Shown piece by piece: positions 18,539-26,182 of a stretch of 40,598 bases of DNA. Source of the stretch: JBEKTY01 sp049515555 (lineage in GTDB: Bacteria; Planctomycetota; Planctomycetia; Pirellulales; Thermoguttaceae); NCBI GenBank assembly GCA_049515555.1, contig JBEKTY010000062.1, positions 1-40,598 of the forward strand, written 5' to 3'. Numbering within the stretch: position 1 is the first letter of the stretch; the number at the start of each line of letters is the position of its first letter. The position numbers and the translations under genes were made by a program. The notes under the pieces are model-generated. The model ran no database searches. It was given only the letters and a program-made list of their open reading frames with translations, and had not been told where the DNA came from.

Positions 18539-18898
18539 GTGAGCGACAAGGAGATTCCCGAGCCCCGGCCGGCCGGCGCCGAAGGGCCGCTGCCGGCCAT
18601 TACGGTGGCGGATTTTCAGCAGTTGATCCGCCGCATGTACCTTCCCAAGGACCTTGCCCGCGGCGTGGAAGGGACCTTCATGTGGCTCATGGAGGAGATC
18701 GGCGAGCTGGCCACGGCCCTGCGCAACGGCTCGCACGCGGAACGCGTGGGCGAGTTCGCCGACGTGCTGGCCTGGCTCACAACCATCGCCAACGTGGTGG
18801 GCGTCGATCTGACGGAGGCCTTGATACAGAAGTACGGTTCCGGGTGTCCGGGCTGCGGCCGGCTGGTGTGCACTTGTCCGGACGCGGGGAAGCCATGA
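18539..18898 (+). CDS. MazG-like nucleotide pyrophosphohydrolase
   Basis: A 119-residue all-alpha NTP pyrophosphatase of the MazG superfamily. It has the metal-binding pattern EEIGEL (about residues 52-57) followed by EFADVLAWL (about 72-80), which supplies the ExxE...ExxD carboxylates. Such enzymes hydrolyse NTPs or dNTPs to NMP and pyrophosphate, usually house-cleaning non-canonical nucleotides; the substrate cannot be told from sequence. The C-terminus adds a small Cys cluster (CPGCGRLVCTCP) that could bind zinc. The start is GTG 18539, with GGAGG eight bases upstream. The stop TGA overlaps an ATG of the next gene (ATGA), so it leads a three-gene coupled operon. Confidence 0.88.
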   Translation: MSDKEIPEPRPAGAEGPLPAITVADFQQLIRRMYLPKDLARGVEGTFMWLMEEIGELATALRNGSHAERVGEFADVLAWLTTIANVVGVDLTEALIQKYGSGCPGCGRLVCTCPDAGKP

Positions 18899-21375
18899 TC
18901 GGCGAGACGGGGAGACGCGGAGACGCGGAGACGCGGAGACGCGGGGACGCGGGGATGCGGGGACGCGCGGACACGGAGGCACTGAGACAGGGAGACAAGG
19001 AGGTATGGAGAACGGGAGACACCGAGAAGGGGAGGTATGGAGACCGTAGGGCTGCGAAAATGGTTTCCTTGTCTCCCGGTCTCCGCGTCTCCGCGTCTCC
19101 GTGTCTCCGTGTCTTCTTCCTACTGAGCCTCCTCTGGCCGGCGGCCGCCACGGGGGGCGAGCCGGAGCGGCCGCCCGAGCTGATCGGCGTCCGCGTGGGC
19201 TTTGCCGGCTACTATAAGGCCGGGCTGTGGACGCCGCTGGAGATCAGGCTCCGCGGCGGGAGCCGCGCCCTGGCCGGCCGGATCAACGTCACAGTCGCCG
19301 ACAGCGACGGCATGCCCTGCCGCATGACCACGCCCGAGGGGGCTTGCCAAGTGCAGCCGGGCCAGGAGACGGCCGTCACGCTTACGGTCCGCTTTGGCCA
19401 CCGCAGCAGCTCGCTGGAGGTCGAGTTCGAGGTGGCCGGTCACGCGGTCGCCACGAAGACCTTCGAGACCGCCGCCGAGCCCGACGGCGAGCAGTTCCGC
19501 GAGGCCCTCCAGGCCCAGCGATTGCTGGTGCAACTGGGCGATCAGTCGCTGGGGCTGGAAGAAGCGGCGGCGCTGGGCAAGGTCGAGGGCCGGCCGGCCG
19601 CCGTGGTGGCTCGAGTGGCCGACGCCGGCCAACTGCCCGATCGCTGGGCCGGCTACGAGGGCGTCGACACGGTGGTACTGGCCACCAGCCGGCCGGAGGC
19701 CTGGCGGAATCTGAGCGCGGATGCGGCCCGGGTCGAGGCCCTGGATCGCTGGGTGCGGCTGGGGGGCCGCTTGGTCTTGTCGGCCGGGTCGCGCGCCGGC
19801 GAAGTATTCGGCCCGGGCGCGCCCCTGGCGCGGTTCGCACCGGGCCGATTTGCAGGCGTGGTTCCGCTGCACCAGACCGGCGCGCTGGAGACGTTTGCCC
19901 GCAGCCCCAGCCCCATCCCGTCGCCGGCGGGCCAGCCGACCGGCCTGAGCGTTGCCCGCCTGGCCGCGGTCGAAGGCCGGGTCGAGGCCGCCGAGTCCGA
20001 TCTGCCGCTGGTGATTCGCACGCCGCGGGGCTTCGGCCAGGTGATCTTTCTGGCCGCCGACCTGGACCAGCCGCCGCTAGCGCAATGGAGCGACCGCAAA
20101 CTGCTGGCCGCCAGGCTGTTGGACCTGCCGGCCGCCGAGCAACCGCTGGACGACGCGGCCCCCGGCGCTGCCTACGGCTACAACGACCTGGCCGGCCAGT
20201 TGCGCAGCGCCCTGGACCAATTCCCCGGCGTCCGTCGGGTGCCGTTTTTCGTGGTGGCCCTGCTGGCGCTGGCGTACCTGCTCTGGATCGGGCCGGGCGA
20301 TTATTTCTTCCTGCGCCGCTTCGCCCGGCGGATGGAGTGGACCTGGGCCACCTTTCCGGCGATCATCGTGCTGTTTGCGGCGGGCGCGTGCGTGGCGGCG
20401 TATTGGCTCAAGGGCGACCGGCTGCGCATCCGGCAGGTCGACTTGATCGACGTGGACACCGACGGCGCCCAGCGGGGCACCAGTTGGCTGGGCCTGTTCA
20501 GCCCGCGCCTGGAGACGTTCGAGCTGGCGGTGCGGCCGCTGCCGGCCGAGGGCCAGCCCGCCGCCGACATCGTTTCGACGACGAAGCTGGCCCTGGAGCC
20601 GCTGCGGCCCGACGGCCAGCGGGCAGCGGGCGCCGACGCGACGATCGGCTGGCTGGGCCTGGCCGGCGACGGCCTGGGCGGCATGTACCGGCGGCAGCCG
20701 GGGAGTTTGGCCTCCATGCCCCGCACCGGCCCGTACGAGATCGCACCCGCGCTGGACGTGATCCGCGGCGTGCCGATTCCCATCTGGTCGTCGAAGAGTT
20801 TTGTTGCCCGGTGGCTCGCCGCCGGGCCGGCGCCGGGCGTCGAGGCGAGCCTCGTGGCCGAGGATCGGGTTCCCGCCGGGCGGATCAGCAACAAACTGGC
20901 TTTTCCGCTCGAGCAGTGCATCCTGGCCCACGACCGCTGGGCCTACGACCTGGGGACGCTTTCTGCGGGCGGGTCGGTCGAGATCGGCCCGGCCACCCGG
21001 CGGATCGACCTGGAAACCCTGCTGGCCGGCCGACCTTCGACCTTCGACAAGCGGTATCAACTGCTGAGCGAGGCGGCGACCCCTTACGACCCCGCCAGCA
21101 CCGAAGCCACGTACGTATTACAGGCGATGATGTTCTTCGACGCCGCCGGCGGCGAGCGCTACACCGGCATGGCCAACGATTACCAGCATTTTGTGGATCT
21201 GAGCGGGCTGCTGAAGGCCGGCCGGGCGATCCTGGTCGGCCACCGGCCCGCGAGTGGCGACCACCCCGGCGCCAGGCTGCTCCGCGCGGGCGGTGCAATC
21301 GCCGCCGGCGCCGCCGAAGAGCATACGACCGTCTATCGCTTCGTCCTGGCCGTGACGGAGAAACAGCCCCCATGA
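18895..21375 (+). CDS. ABC-associated membrane protein with amidotransferase-like domain; repeat-invaded N-terminus
   Basis: 826 residues from ATG 18895, which overlaps the mazG-like stop (ATGA). Residues 3-70 are encoded by octamer arrays (GRRGDAETRRRGDAG...). A conventional signal peptide then follows (VFFLLSLLWPAAATGG), so an internal ATG at 19,060 (MVSLSPGLRV) may be the start really used, giving 771 residues. The mature part has a beta-sandwich (VGFAGYYKAGLWTPLEIRL), an amidotransferase-like Rossmann region without visible Cys nucleophile (VDTVVLATSRPE, RWVRLGGRLVLSAG), two membrane helices around VPFFVVALLALAYLLWIG and ATFPAIIVLFAAGACVAAYW, and a large C-terminal domain. Its gene precedes and overlaps an ABC ATPase, so it is probably the extracytoplasmic partner of a transporter or gliding-type complex (inference). 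Confidence 0.8.
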   Translation: MIGETGRRGDAETRRRGDAGMRGRADTEALRQGDKEVWRTGDTEKGRYGDRRAAKMVSLSPGLRVSASPCLRVFFLLSLLWPAAATGGEPERPPELIGVRVGFAGYYKAGLWTPLEIRLRGGSRALAGRINVTVADSDGMPCRMTTPEGACQVQPGQETAVTLTVRFGHRSSSLEVEFEVAGHAVATKTFETAAEPDGEQFREALQAQRLLVQLGDQSLGLEEAAALGKVEGRPAAVVARVADAGQLPDRWAGYEGVDTVVLATSRPEAWRNLSADAARVEALDRWVRLGGRLVLSAGSRAGEVFGPGAPLARFAPGRFAGVVPLHQTGALETFARSPSPIPSPAGQPTGLSVARLAAVEGRVEAAESDLPLVIRTPRGFGQVIFLAADLDQPPLAQWSDRKLLAARLLDLPAAEQPLDDAAPGAAYGYNDLAGQLRSALDQFPGVRRVPFFVVALLALAYLLWIGPGDYFFLRRFARRMEWTWATFPAIIVLFAAGACVAAYWLKGDRLRIRQVDLIDVDTDGAQRGTSWLGLFSPRLETFELAVRPLPAEGQPAADIVSTTKLALEPLRPDGQRAAGADATIGWLGLAGDGLGGMYRRQPGSLASMPRTGPYEIAPALDVIRGVPIPIWSSKSFVARWLAAGPAPGVEASLVAEDRVPAGRISNKLAFPLEQCILAHDRWAYDLGTLSAGGSVEIGPATRRIDLETLLAGRPSTFDKRYQLLSEAATPYDPASTEATYVLQAMMFFDAAGGERYTGMANDYQHFVDLSGLLKAGRAILVGHRPASGDHPGARLLRAGGAIAAGAAEEHTTVYRFVLAVTEKQPP
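18902..19108. repeat. paired inverted octamer arrays GGAGACGC / GCGTCTCC in a CDS
   Basis: The left arm 18,905-18,970 repeats ggagacgc and variants. A spacer with ATG 19,060 follows, then the right arm 19,067-19,108 repeats gtctccgc/gtctccgt, the reverse complement. The whole unit is open in the frame of the downstream membrane protein and sits between its coupled ATG and its signal peptide. Confidence 0.9.
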
Positions 21376-22298
21376 TCAAGACCCAAGACCTGACCAAAGC
21401 CTACGGCGAGCTGTACGCCCTGCACAACCTGACGCTGGAGCTGGGCGAGGGCGACCTGTTCGGCTACATCGGGCCCAACGGGGCGGGCAAGACCACCACC
21501 ATGCGGATCCTGGCCACGCTATTGCAGCCCACCTGGGGCGAGGCCAGCGTGTGCGGCTACTCGATCTACACGCATCCCAAGGAGATCCGCCGCCTGATCG
21601 GCTACATGCCCGACTTCTTCGGCGTGTACGACGACATGCAGGTCATCGAGTACCTGGAATTTTTCGCCGCCGCTTACCGCATCAAGGGCGCGGCCCGCCG
21701 CAAGATCTGCAACGAGGTGCTGGAGCTGGTCGAGCTGGGCTACAAGCGCAACGCCTTCGTCACCAGTCTCTCCCGCGGCATGACCCAGCGGCTGGGGCTG
21801 GCCCGCGTGCTGCTGCACGACCCCAAGGTGCTGATCCTCGACGAGCCGGCCAGCGGCCTGGACCCCCGGGCGCGGATCGAGATCCGCACCCTGCTGAAGC
21901 GACTCGGCACGATGGGCAAGACGATCATGGTCTCCAGCCACATCCTGCCCGAGCTGGCCGACATTTGCAACAAGGTGGGCATCATCGAGCGCGGCAAGAT
22001 GGGCTATTGCGGAACCGTGGCGGACCTGATGGCGCTGGTCAGGCCGCGGACGCTGCTGGAGGTGGGCGTGGCGGGCGACCCGCAGCCCGCCGCCCGGCTG
22101 CTCGAACAAAGCAAGCTGGTCGAGAAGGTCGAGCTGCGTGATGGGCGGATCTTCGTCAGGCTCGCCCCTGGCGCCGCCGACTACAGCGAACTGCCCACGC
22201 TGCTGGTGCAGGCCGGCCACCGCCTGACGCTCTTCCGCGAGGACGAGATCAACCTGGAAACGGCGTTCATGGCCCTCACCAAGGGGATCACGGCCTGA
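21372..22298 (+). CDS. ABC transporter ATP-binding protein
   Basis: A 308-residue ABC ATPase: Walker A GPNGAGKT (34-41), Q-loop region IGYMPDFFGVYDDMQ, signature LSRGM (variant of LSGGQ), Walker B VLILDEP followed by the D-loop, and the switch His in SSHI. The C-terminal 90 residues resemble the extra domain of DrrA/CcmA-type exporter ATPases. It couples ATP hydrolysis to an unknown membrane permease. ATG 21372 overlaps the previous stop (ATGA). No permease gene follows: the next bases are REP-like repeats and then convergent genes, so the transmembrane partner must be elsewhere or be the upstream membrane protein. The start is secure. Confidence 0.93.
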   Translation: MIKTQDLTKAYGELYALHNLTLELGEGDLFGYIGPNGAGKTTTMRILATLLQPTWGEASVCGYSIYTHPKEIRRLIGYMPDFFGVYDDMQVIEYLEFFAAAYRIKGAARRKICNEVLELVELGYKRNAFVTSLSRGMTQRLGLARVLLHDPKVLILDEPASGLDPRARIEIRTLLKRLGTMGKTIMVSSHILPELADICNKVGIIERGKMGYCGTVADLMALVRPRTLLEVGVAGDPQPAARLLEQSKLVEKVELRDGRIFVRLAPGAADYSELPTLLVQAGHRLTLFREDEINLETAFMALTKGITA

Positions 22299-22300
22299 GC

Positions 22301-22344
22301 GGGGACTGTCCCAATTTTCGTCCGACGAAAATGGGACTGTCCCC
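22301..22344. repeat. REP-like 44-bp palindrome, copy B
   Basis: Reads ggggactgtcccaattttcg, then the mirrored half ending gggactgtcccc. It is the reverse complement of copies A and C with one change. It starts two bases after the ABC ATPase stop and could act as a transcript end or stabiliser. Confidence 0.9.
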
Positions 22345-22355
22345 CTCAGCCCAAA

Positions 22356-22433
22356 GGGGACAGGCACATTTTTCGGCCTTCACGCGTGTACCGAGCGAGA
22401 CAACGCAACGGGCCGAAAAATGAGCCAGTCCCC
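22356..22433. repeat. second GGGGAC-type inverted repeat
   Basis: The arm ggggacaggcacatttttcg plus gcc (22,356-22,378) pairs imperfectly with ggccgaaaaatgagccagtc plus ccc (22,411-22,433), with a loop of about 32 bases. It starts with the same GGGGAC as the 44-bp family but has a different centre. Confidence 0.85.
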
Positions 22434-22462
22434 GACGGCGTGTGCCGGCTACATTCGGGCCG

Positions 22463-22738
22463 TCAGACGCGGAAGGGCTCTTCGGCCTGGCCGCAGGCGC
22501 GGCGGCCGCAGTCGGCCCACTCCAGCCCGCTCTCCCGCCGCACGCGATGGTCGAAATCGCCCAACAGCCCGCCGATCACGTCCCAGCGCTCGGGGCGCCG
22601 CAGCTCGATGTCGCCCTGGCGGTTGACGCGGACCATGCTGTCGTCGGTTACGCCGATCCGCACCAACTCGTCGGCCTGAAGCTCGTCTTCGCTGACGATC
22701 TGCTTGAGAATCTTGCCCGAGATTTCGATGAATTGCAT
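22463..22738 (-). CDS. small conserved planctomycete-type protein
   Basis: A 91-residue protein starting MQFIEISGKILKQIVSEDEL, followed by a beta-rich middle (VRIGVTDDSMVRVNRQGDIELRR) and WDVIGGLLGDFDHRVRRESG. It has no signal peptide or membrane helix. From memory, very similar short proteins occur in other planctomycetes, but no function is known to me. The start at 22,738 was chosen because AGGAAGG lies about seven bases upstream and the sequence before it is repeat (REP-like copy C); the longer frame to 22,918 is repeat-derived. It precedes rsmA's neighbours on the same strand, 39 bases from copy C. Confidence 0.75.
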   Translation of the reverse strand: MQFIEISGKILKQIVSEDELQADELVRIGVTDDSMVRVNRQGDIELRRPERWDVIGGLLGDFDHRVRRESGLEWADCGRRACGQAEEPFRV

Positions 22739-22776
22739 GCCGGAGCCTTCCTGCTGCGGTCCTTTTGCGGCCGGAA

Positions 22777-22820
22777 GGGGACAGTCCCATTTTCGTCGGA
22801 CGAAAATCGGGACAGTCCCC
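22777..22820. repeat. REP-like 44-bp palindrome, copy C
   Basis: Identical over 44 bases to copy A at 8066-8109, in the same orientation. It stands in the gap between rsmA and the small gene on the minus strand. Confidence 0.92.
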
Positions 22821-22862
22821 GGTGAACGGTTACGGTTATCATAGCCAGTTGCTGCGGCGGGG

Positions 22863-23771
22863 TCAAACCGCCGCAGCGCGGACGGCGTCGGCCAGGGCCA
22901 GGATCTGCTGGGGGTCAAGTTGCTCGGCCCGGACTGTCGCCGCCAGGCCCAGGCCGGTTAGCAGCCGGTCCACGTCCGGCCGGGTCAGACCCTCGGCGGC
23001 ACGGAGCAGCCCGCCGCGGAGCAGCTTGCGGCGCTGCGAGAATATCGCCCGCATGAAGCGGTGGAAGAACGCGCGGTCGGCAATTCGCTCGCGGCGCTGG
23101 GGGTCCAAGGTAATCTGGATAAAGGCCGACGATACCTTGGGCCGGGGCCAGAAGACCGAGGGCGGCAGCAGCCGCACGATCTCGGCCCGACACTGGCATT
23201 GCACCCAAACGGCCAGTGCGCCGTAGTCCTTGCCGCCCGGCCGGGCCACGATCCGCTCGGCCAGCTCCTTCTGGATCGTGCAGGTCATCGATTCCGGCGG
23301 GCGCTCCAGCACGAGCAGGTTCGAGAGGATCGGGGTGGCGACGACGTAGGGCAGATTGGCCACGAGCTTGAAGCGCCGGCCCGGTGCGGCGGCCAGTTGC
23401 GTCTGGACCGCGCGGAGCACTTCCGGTTCGATCTGGCTCTTGCGCCGCAGGGCGTCGGTCGAGAGCATGGTCACGTTGGGCAGCCGGAACAGCTCCTCGT
23501 GGGCCAGTTGGAACAGGTTGCGATCGATCTCGACGGTAACGACGGCGGCGGCCCGCAGGGCCATCAGGGCGGTCAGGCCGCCCGTGCCCGTGCCGATCTC
23601 CAGCACCACGTCGTCGGGTCCCAAGGCGGCGCAGTCCAAGAGCACCCGCTGAAGATTCATGTCGATGAGGAAGTTCTGCCCCAGCCGGGTCCGCGGGCGG
23701 ATGCCCGCCTCCTGAAACCGCCTCTGGAGGAAGGAAAGCGTCTGCTTGGGCGTGGGCGACGGGTCGGTCAT
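22863..23771 (-). CDS. rsmA: 16S rRNA dimethyladenosine transferase
   Basis: A 302-residue KsgA/RsmA methyltransferase, slightly longer than the usual about 270. It dimethylates the two adjacent adenines near the 3' end of 16S rRNA with S-adenosylmethionine during 30S assembly. Seen: N-terminal RTRLGQNFLIDMNLQ, SAM-binding EIGTGTGGLT (58-67), the acidic loop EID (81-83), motif IV NLPY (139-142), FWPRPKVSSAF, and the C-terminal FSQRRKLLRGGL. The start MTDPSPTPKQ fits the family; no better ATG is nearer. It is followed by REP-like copy C and the small conserved gene. An intact, confident call. Confidence 0.96.
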   Translation of the reverse strand: MTDPSPTPKQTLSFLQRRFQEAGIRPRTRLGQNFLIDMNLQRVLLDCAALGPDDVVLEIGTGTGGLTALMALRAAAVVTVEIDRNLFQLAHEELFRLPNVTMLSTDALRRKSQIEPEVLRAVQTQLAAAPGRRFKLVANLPYVVATPILSNLLVLERPPESMTCTIQKELAERIVARPGGKDYGALAVWVQCQCRAEIVRLLPPSVFWPRPKVSSAFIQITLDPQRRERIADRAFFHRFMRAIFSQRRKLLRGGLLRAAEGLTRPDVDRLLTGLGLAATVRAEQLDPQQILALADAVRAAAV

Positions 23772-24058
23772 TCCAGCGGGCCCCTGGGCAAACCGGATCG
23801 GCCGGCGGCCGATCGAAGTTCGCCCATGCAGAGTTCGCAGCGCTGTTGCATAACATCCTCCCGGCGCGCTGAATGCGCCAACCGTCGAAGTGTACCGCTA
23901 CGGGCCGTCTTCTTCAACCGGGGAGTTCGGATTTGCAGCGGCTTCTTGACCATGCTCGGCGTCGGGGCTAAGATCAGAGGCGTTCCGTCCGATCAAAATT
24001 CCTGTCAGTAAAACAATCCGGTCCGTGAAGTTCCGGGAACGTGGAAAGTGAGGGATGT

Positions 24059-25330
24059 ATGAAACGTGGATTGCCGGTGGTGACTGGACTGTCATTGGCT
24101 GTTCTGGCAATTGCCATCCCCGTTTTGGCGGCGGAGGCCAAGTCGGCCGAGGAAGGGAAACCCGCCGCAAGTGCGGAGGTCACGCTGAAGGGCGTGATGA
24201 TGCTGGAAGAAGCCTGCACCCTCAAACCGGCGGCAGATGCAGATAAGACGATGGTGTTGTTTGCCTTGGAAGGCACCCCCGAGGTGGCAACCGCATTGGA
24301 CGCCGTCATGAAGGAGAATTGGCCGGGCGACAGTATGGACGGGGCGCAAGGCCGAAATTTGAATGATGCGTTCGGAAAAAGGCTGAAGTATTACTTCACC
24401 CCCGGCGCACTCACCACGAAGAACTTGGGTTCCTGCAAGTGGGGCAATCCGCAGATGGCCGTGACCGGCATTGTCTCCGAAAAAGACGGAAAGAAATGGA
24501 TTACGCCCAGCAAGATATTTGGCCAATATCCCGATAGAAGCCCCGTCACTCTCAAGTATCCGGATAAGATGCTGGCCCCCGACAAACCCATCAAGATGGC
24601 CGGCCGGGAGCCGTTGATCCTGAAAGTCACCGATACGCTGTCGCTCAAGTGCATCCTCTTGCCGCGCGGGGCGTTCCTGTTTGCTAAGCCTTATTATGTT
24701 GTTCCCCGATGGCAGGATGAATTTCCGCGTCTCATTACCCTGACCAAGCCCTTCTATGTGGCGGAGATTCCGGTGACACAGGGGATGTATGAGGCGATTA
24801 TGGGCAACAATCCCAGCACGCTGAAAGCCCCCCAACGCCCGGTCCGGAATGTCCCCTGCGCCGACGTCAACAAGTTCTGCAAGATTCTGTCGGAGAAGAA
24901 CGGCCGAACCGTCCGTCTGCCCGGGGAAGCGGAATGGGAATATGCGGCCCGCGTGGGCACCTCCAATCCGCCGCTGGATGTAAAATACAAGGACCAGAAG
25001 AGCGCGGGGCCCGCACGTGGAGAGTGTCTTCCGGTGAAGTCCAAACAACCGAATGCCTGGGGACTGTATGACATGATAAGCGATAATGCGTTTGAGATGA
25101 CACGGGACGCGTTTGTTTTTCGCCGCATGGACGAGGTCGACCCGTATTATTCGTGTGAGAAGGACGAAGCGTCCGGCAAGAAACACGGCCATTGGGGCAG
25201 AAATACCGTTACGTACCACGAAGCAGTGGGCGAAGCCACGAACGATGCAGCCTACGGAAGTGCGAAGTTCCGCGTGGTCGTGGAAGCCACGCCGGAAGAG
25301 ATCGTCGCGATGGAGAAGGCGGAGAAATAG
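24059..25330 (+). CDS. secreted formylglycine-generating-enzyme-like protein, degenerate
   Basis: 423 residues. A signal peptide (LSLAVLAIAIPVLA, cleavage before EAK) precedes an N-terminal domain of about 170 residues without recognised family and a C-terminal FGE-sulfatase/SUMF1 fold (about 195-410). The fold shows the familiar VAEIPVTQGMYEAIMGNNPS, ILSEKNGRTVRLPGEAEWEYAAR and KQPNAWGLYDM segments. Key family features differ: the usual GNVWEW block reads SDNAFEM (341-347), and the Arg-Gly-Gly-Ser end motif and the catalytic Cys pair are not seen, so it is probably a non-enzymatic lectin-like scaffold. The start ATG 24059 has AGGG five bases before it; a GTG at 24,041 is also in frame. Base composition is visibly less GC-rich than its neighbours, which could point to transfer. 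Confidence 0.82.
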   Translation: MKRGLPVVTGLSLAVLAIAIPVLAAEAKSAEEGKPAASAEVTLKGVMMLEEACTLKPAADADKTMVLFALEGTPEVATALDAVMKENWPGDSMDGAQGRNLNDAFGKRLKYYFTPGALTTKNLGSCKWGNPQMAVTGIVSEKDGKKWITPSKIFGQYPDRSPVTLKYPDKMLAPDKPIKMAGREPLILKVTDTLSLKCILLPRGAFLFAKPYYVVPRWQDEFPRLITLTKPFYVAEIPVTQGMYEAIMGNNPSTLKAPQRPVRNVPCADVNKFCKILSEKNGRTVRLPGEAEWEYAARVGTSNPPLDVKYKDQKSAGPARGECLPVKSKQPNAWGLYDMISDNAFEMTRDAFVFRRMDEVDPYYSCEKDEASGKKHGHWGRNTVTYHEAVGEATNDAAYGSAKFRVVVEATPEEIVAMEKAEK

Positions 25331-25355
25331 AAACGGCGGGGAAAAGCATCAAGGG

Positions 25356-25739
25356 GTCGAAACTGGGGGGTCGCAACTGGGACGCAGGTAGTATTGGCAG
25401 GATAGGCGATGACAGCTAGTGTAGTGATTCACGCTGATGGGGTTTTATCATCGAGCGTCCGCCGTGGCCTTCGTCCCGCAGGGACGTGTGACAATAGCCC
25501 AGCAGTTGACTGCTGGGTCCCGTTGCCCCGCGACCATCTTCTTTCCTCCCGTAGGGACGATTCAGCGCGAGAGGCAACGGTTCAATCGTCCCTACGGGAC
25601 GAAAATTCGTTCATGGTCCCTCTCCCCAGCGATGAATCGCCGGGCTATTTTCAAATGCCCCTCCGGGGCAAGGGTATTCGCATCAGAAGTTCCCTCAATT
25701 CTGAATCACTACGCTAGGTGCGTCCCCGTTTCGACTCCC
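25356..25739. repeat. mosaic hairpin element, about 380 bp
   Basis: Bounded on the left by gggtcgaaactggg..gggacgcaggtag and on the right by ctaggtgcgtccccgtttcg plus actcc, which are inverted to each other. The interior repeats the hairpin modules of 14,930-15,125 (gtcccgcagggac, cccagcagttgactgctggg, tcgtccctacgggacga, cagcgatgaatcgccgggc, gcccctccggggc). The right end shares 19 identical bases with 27,421-27,439. Open frames across it encode only repeat peptide. Confidence 0.8.
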
Positions 25740-25843
25740 TGACAAAACGGCGGCCGGACTCAAAAAACCTGGGGTACGGTCACGCATCCCCGCCCAGCGT
25801 AAGAAGCGTGGGCGTATGCCCACCAATTCCCAGGTCCAGCGAA

Positions 25844-26059
25844 TCATTCACCAATCGAATCGCGCCCACCGATTGACGTGAAGGAGCGCACTTTGCCACC
25901 AGAGCGAAGCGCCTTGCGGCCTTCCTTAGTTGAGAAGAAGACGCCCAACAGGCGATCAACCTCCGATTCATTGAGCTTCCGATAAGCCAGGAGTTCAATG
26001 ACGAGCTTCGGCGGCCCCTCGATCACTCGGATGTTACTGACAGTTGGCGCTGACCGCAT
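25844..26059 (-). CDS. small hypothetical protein (71 aa)
   Basis: Predicted 71-residue protein starting MRSAPTVSNIRVIEGPPKLV, with ELLAYRKLNESEVDRLLGVFF and a basic end. No family is recognised. A good ribosome-binding site (GGGAGGG, complement of 26,069-26,075) stands nine bases upstream of ATG 26059, and a possible minus-strand promoter (TTGCCA, 17 bases, CAACAT) ends just before it. These support expression, while the longer frame running to 26,416 has no domain support. No membrane helix is seen. Real status is uncertain; the gene is isolated between repeat regions. Confidence 0.5.
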   Translation of the reverse strand: MRSAPTVSNIRVIEGPPKLVIELLAYRKLNESEVDRLLGVFFSTKEGRKALRSGGKVRSFTSIGGRDSIGE

Positions 26060-26075
26060 AACCGTTAACCCTCCC

Positions 26076-26108
26076 TTGCATGTTGTCGGAGGGGCGGTAC
26101 ATTGGCAA
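26076..26108. promoter_or_regulatory. overlapping divergent sigma70-like promoters
   Basis: Plus strand: TTGCAT (26,076-26,081), 16 bases, TACATT (26,098-26,103). Minus strand: TTGCCA (26,108-26,103), 17 bases, CAACAT (26,085-26,080). The two share the same 33 bases, so transcription in one direction should exclude the other. The plus promoter faces a two-hairpin stretch, the minus one the 71-residue gene. Confidence 0.45.
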
Positions 26109-26109
26109 C

Positions 26110-26182
26110 TGATGGCTTGCCTGCCGCCCCGAGCGGCACAACAGACAAACAGCGGCCGGTTGCAGCCGGCCGCTTTCATTTT
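26110..26182 (+). ncRNA. possible small RNA with terminator
   Basis: Starting about 7 bases after TACATT, a stretch of about 73 bases contains a small stem (GCCGC/GCGGC, about 26,123-26,137), an A/C-rich single strand (acaacagacaaac) and an intrinsic-terminator-like hairpin. No convincing reading frame fits within it. Predicted only from the arrangement of promoter-like and terminator-like signals; no family recognised. Confidence 0.4.
26152..26182 (+). terminator. intrinsic terminator
   Basis: An 8-bp perfect GC stem GCGGCCGG / CCGGCCGC (26,152-26,159 and 26,166-26,173) with a 6-base loop is followed by TTTCATTTT. It is the only strong Rho-independent structure seen in the window and has no plus-strand gene just before it, which is why a small RNA is suspected. 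Confidence 0.7.

Noticed and set aside
25409..25742. Frames of about 100 residues after the FGE-like gene
   Set aside because: They consist fully of interspersed hairpin repeats and their peptides mirror the repeat in other gaps.
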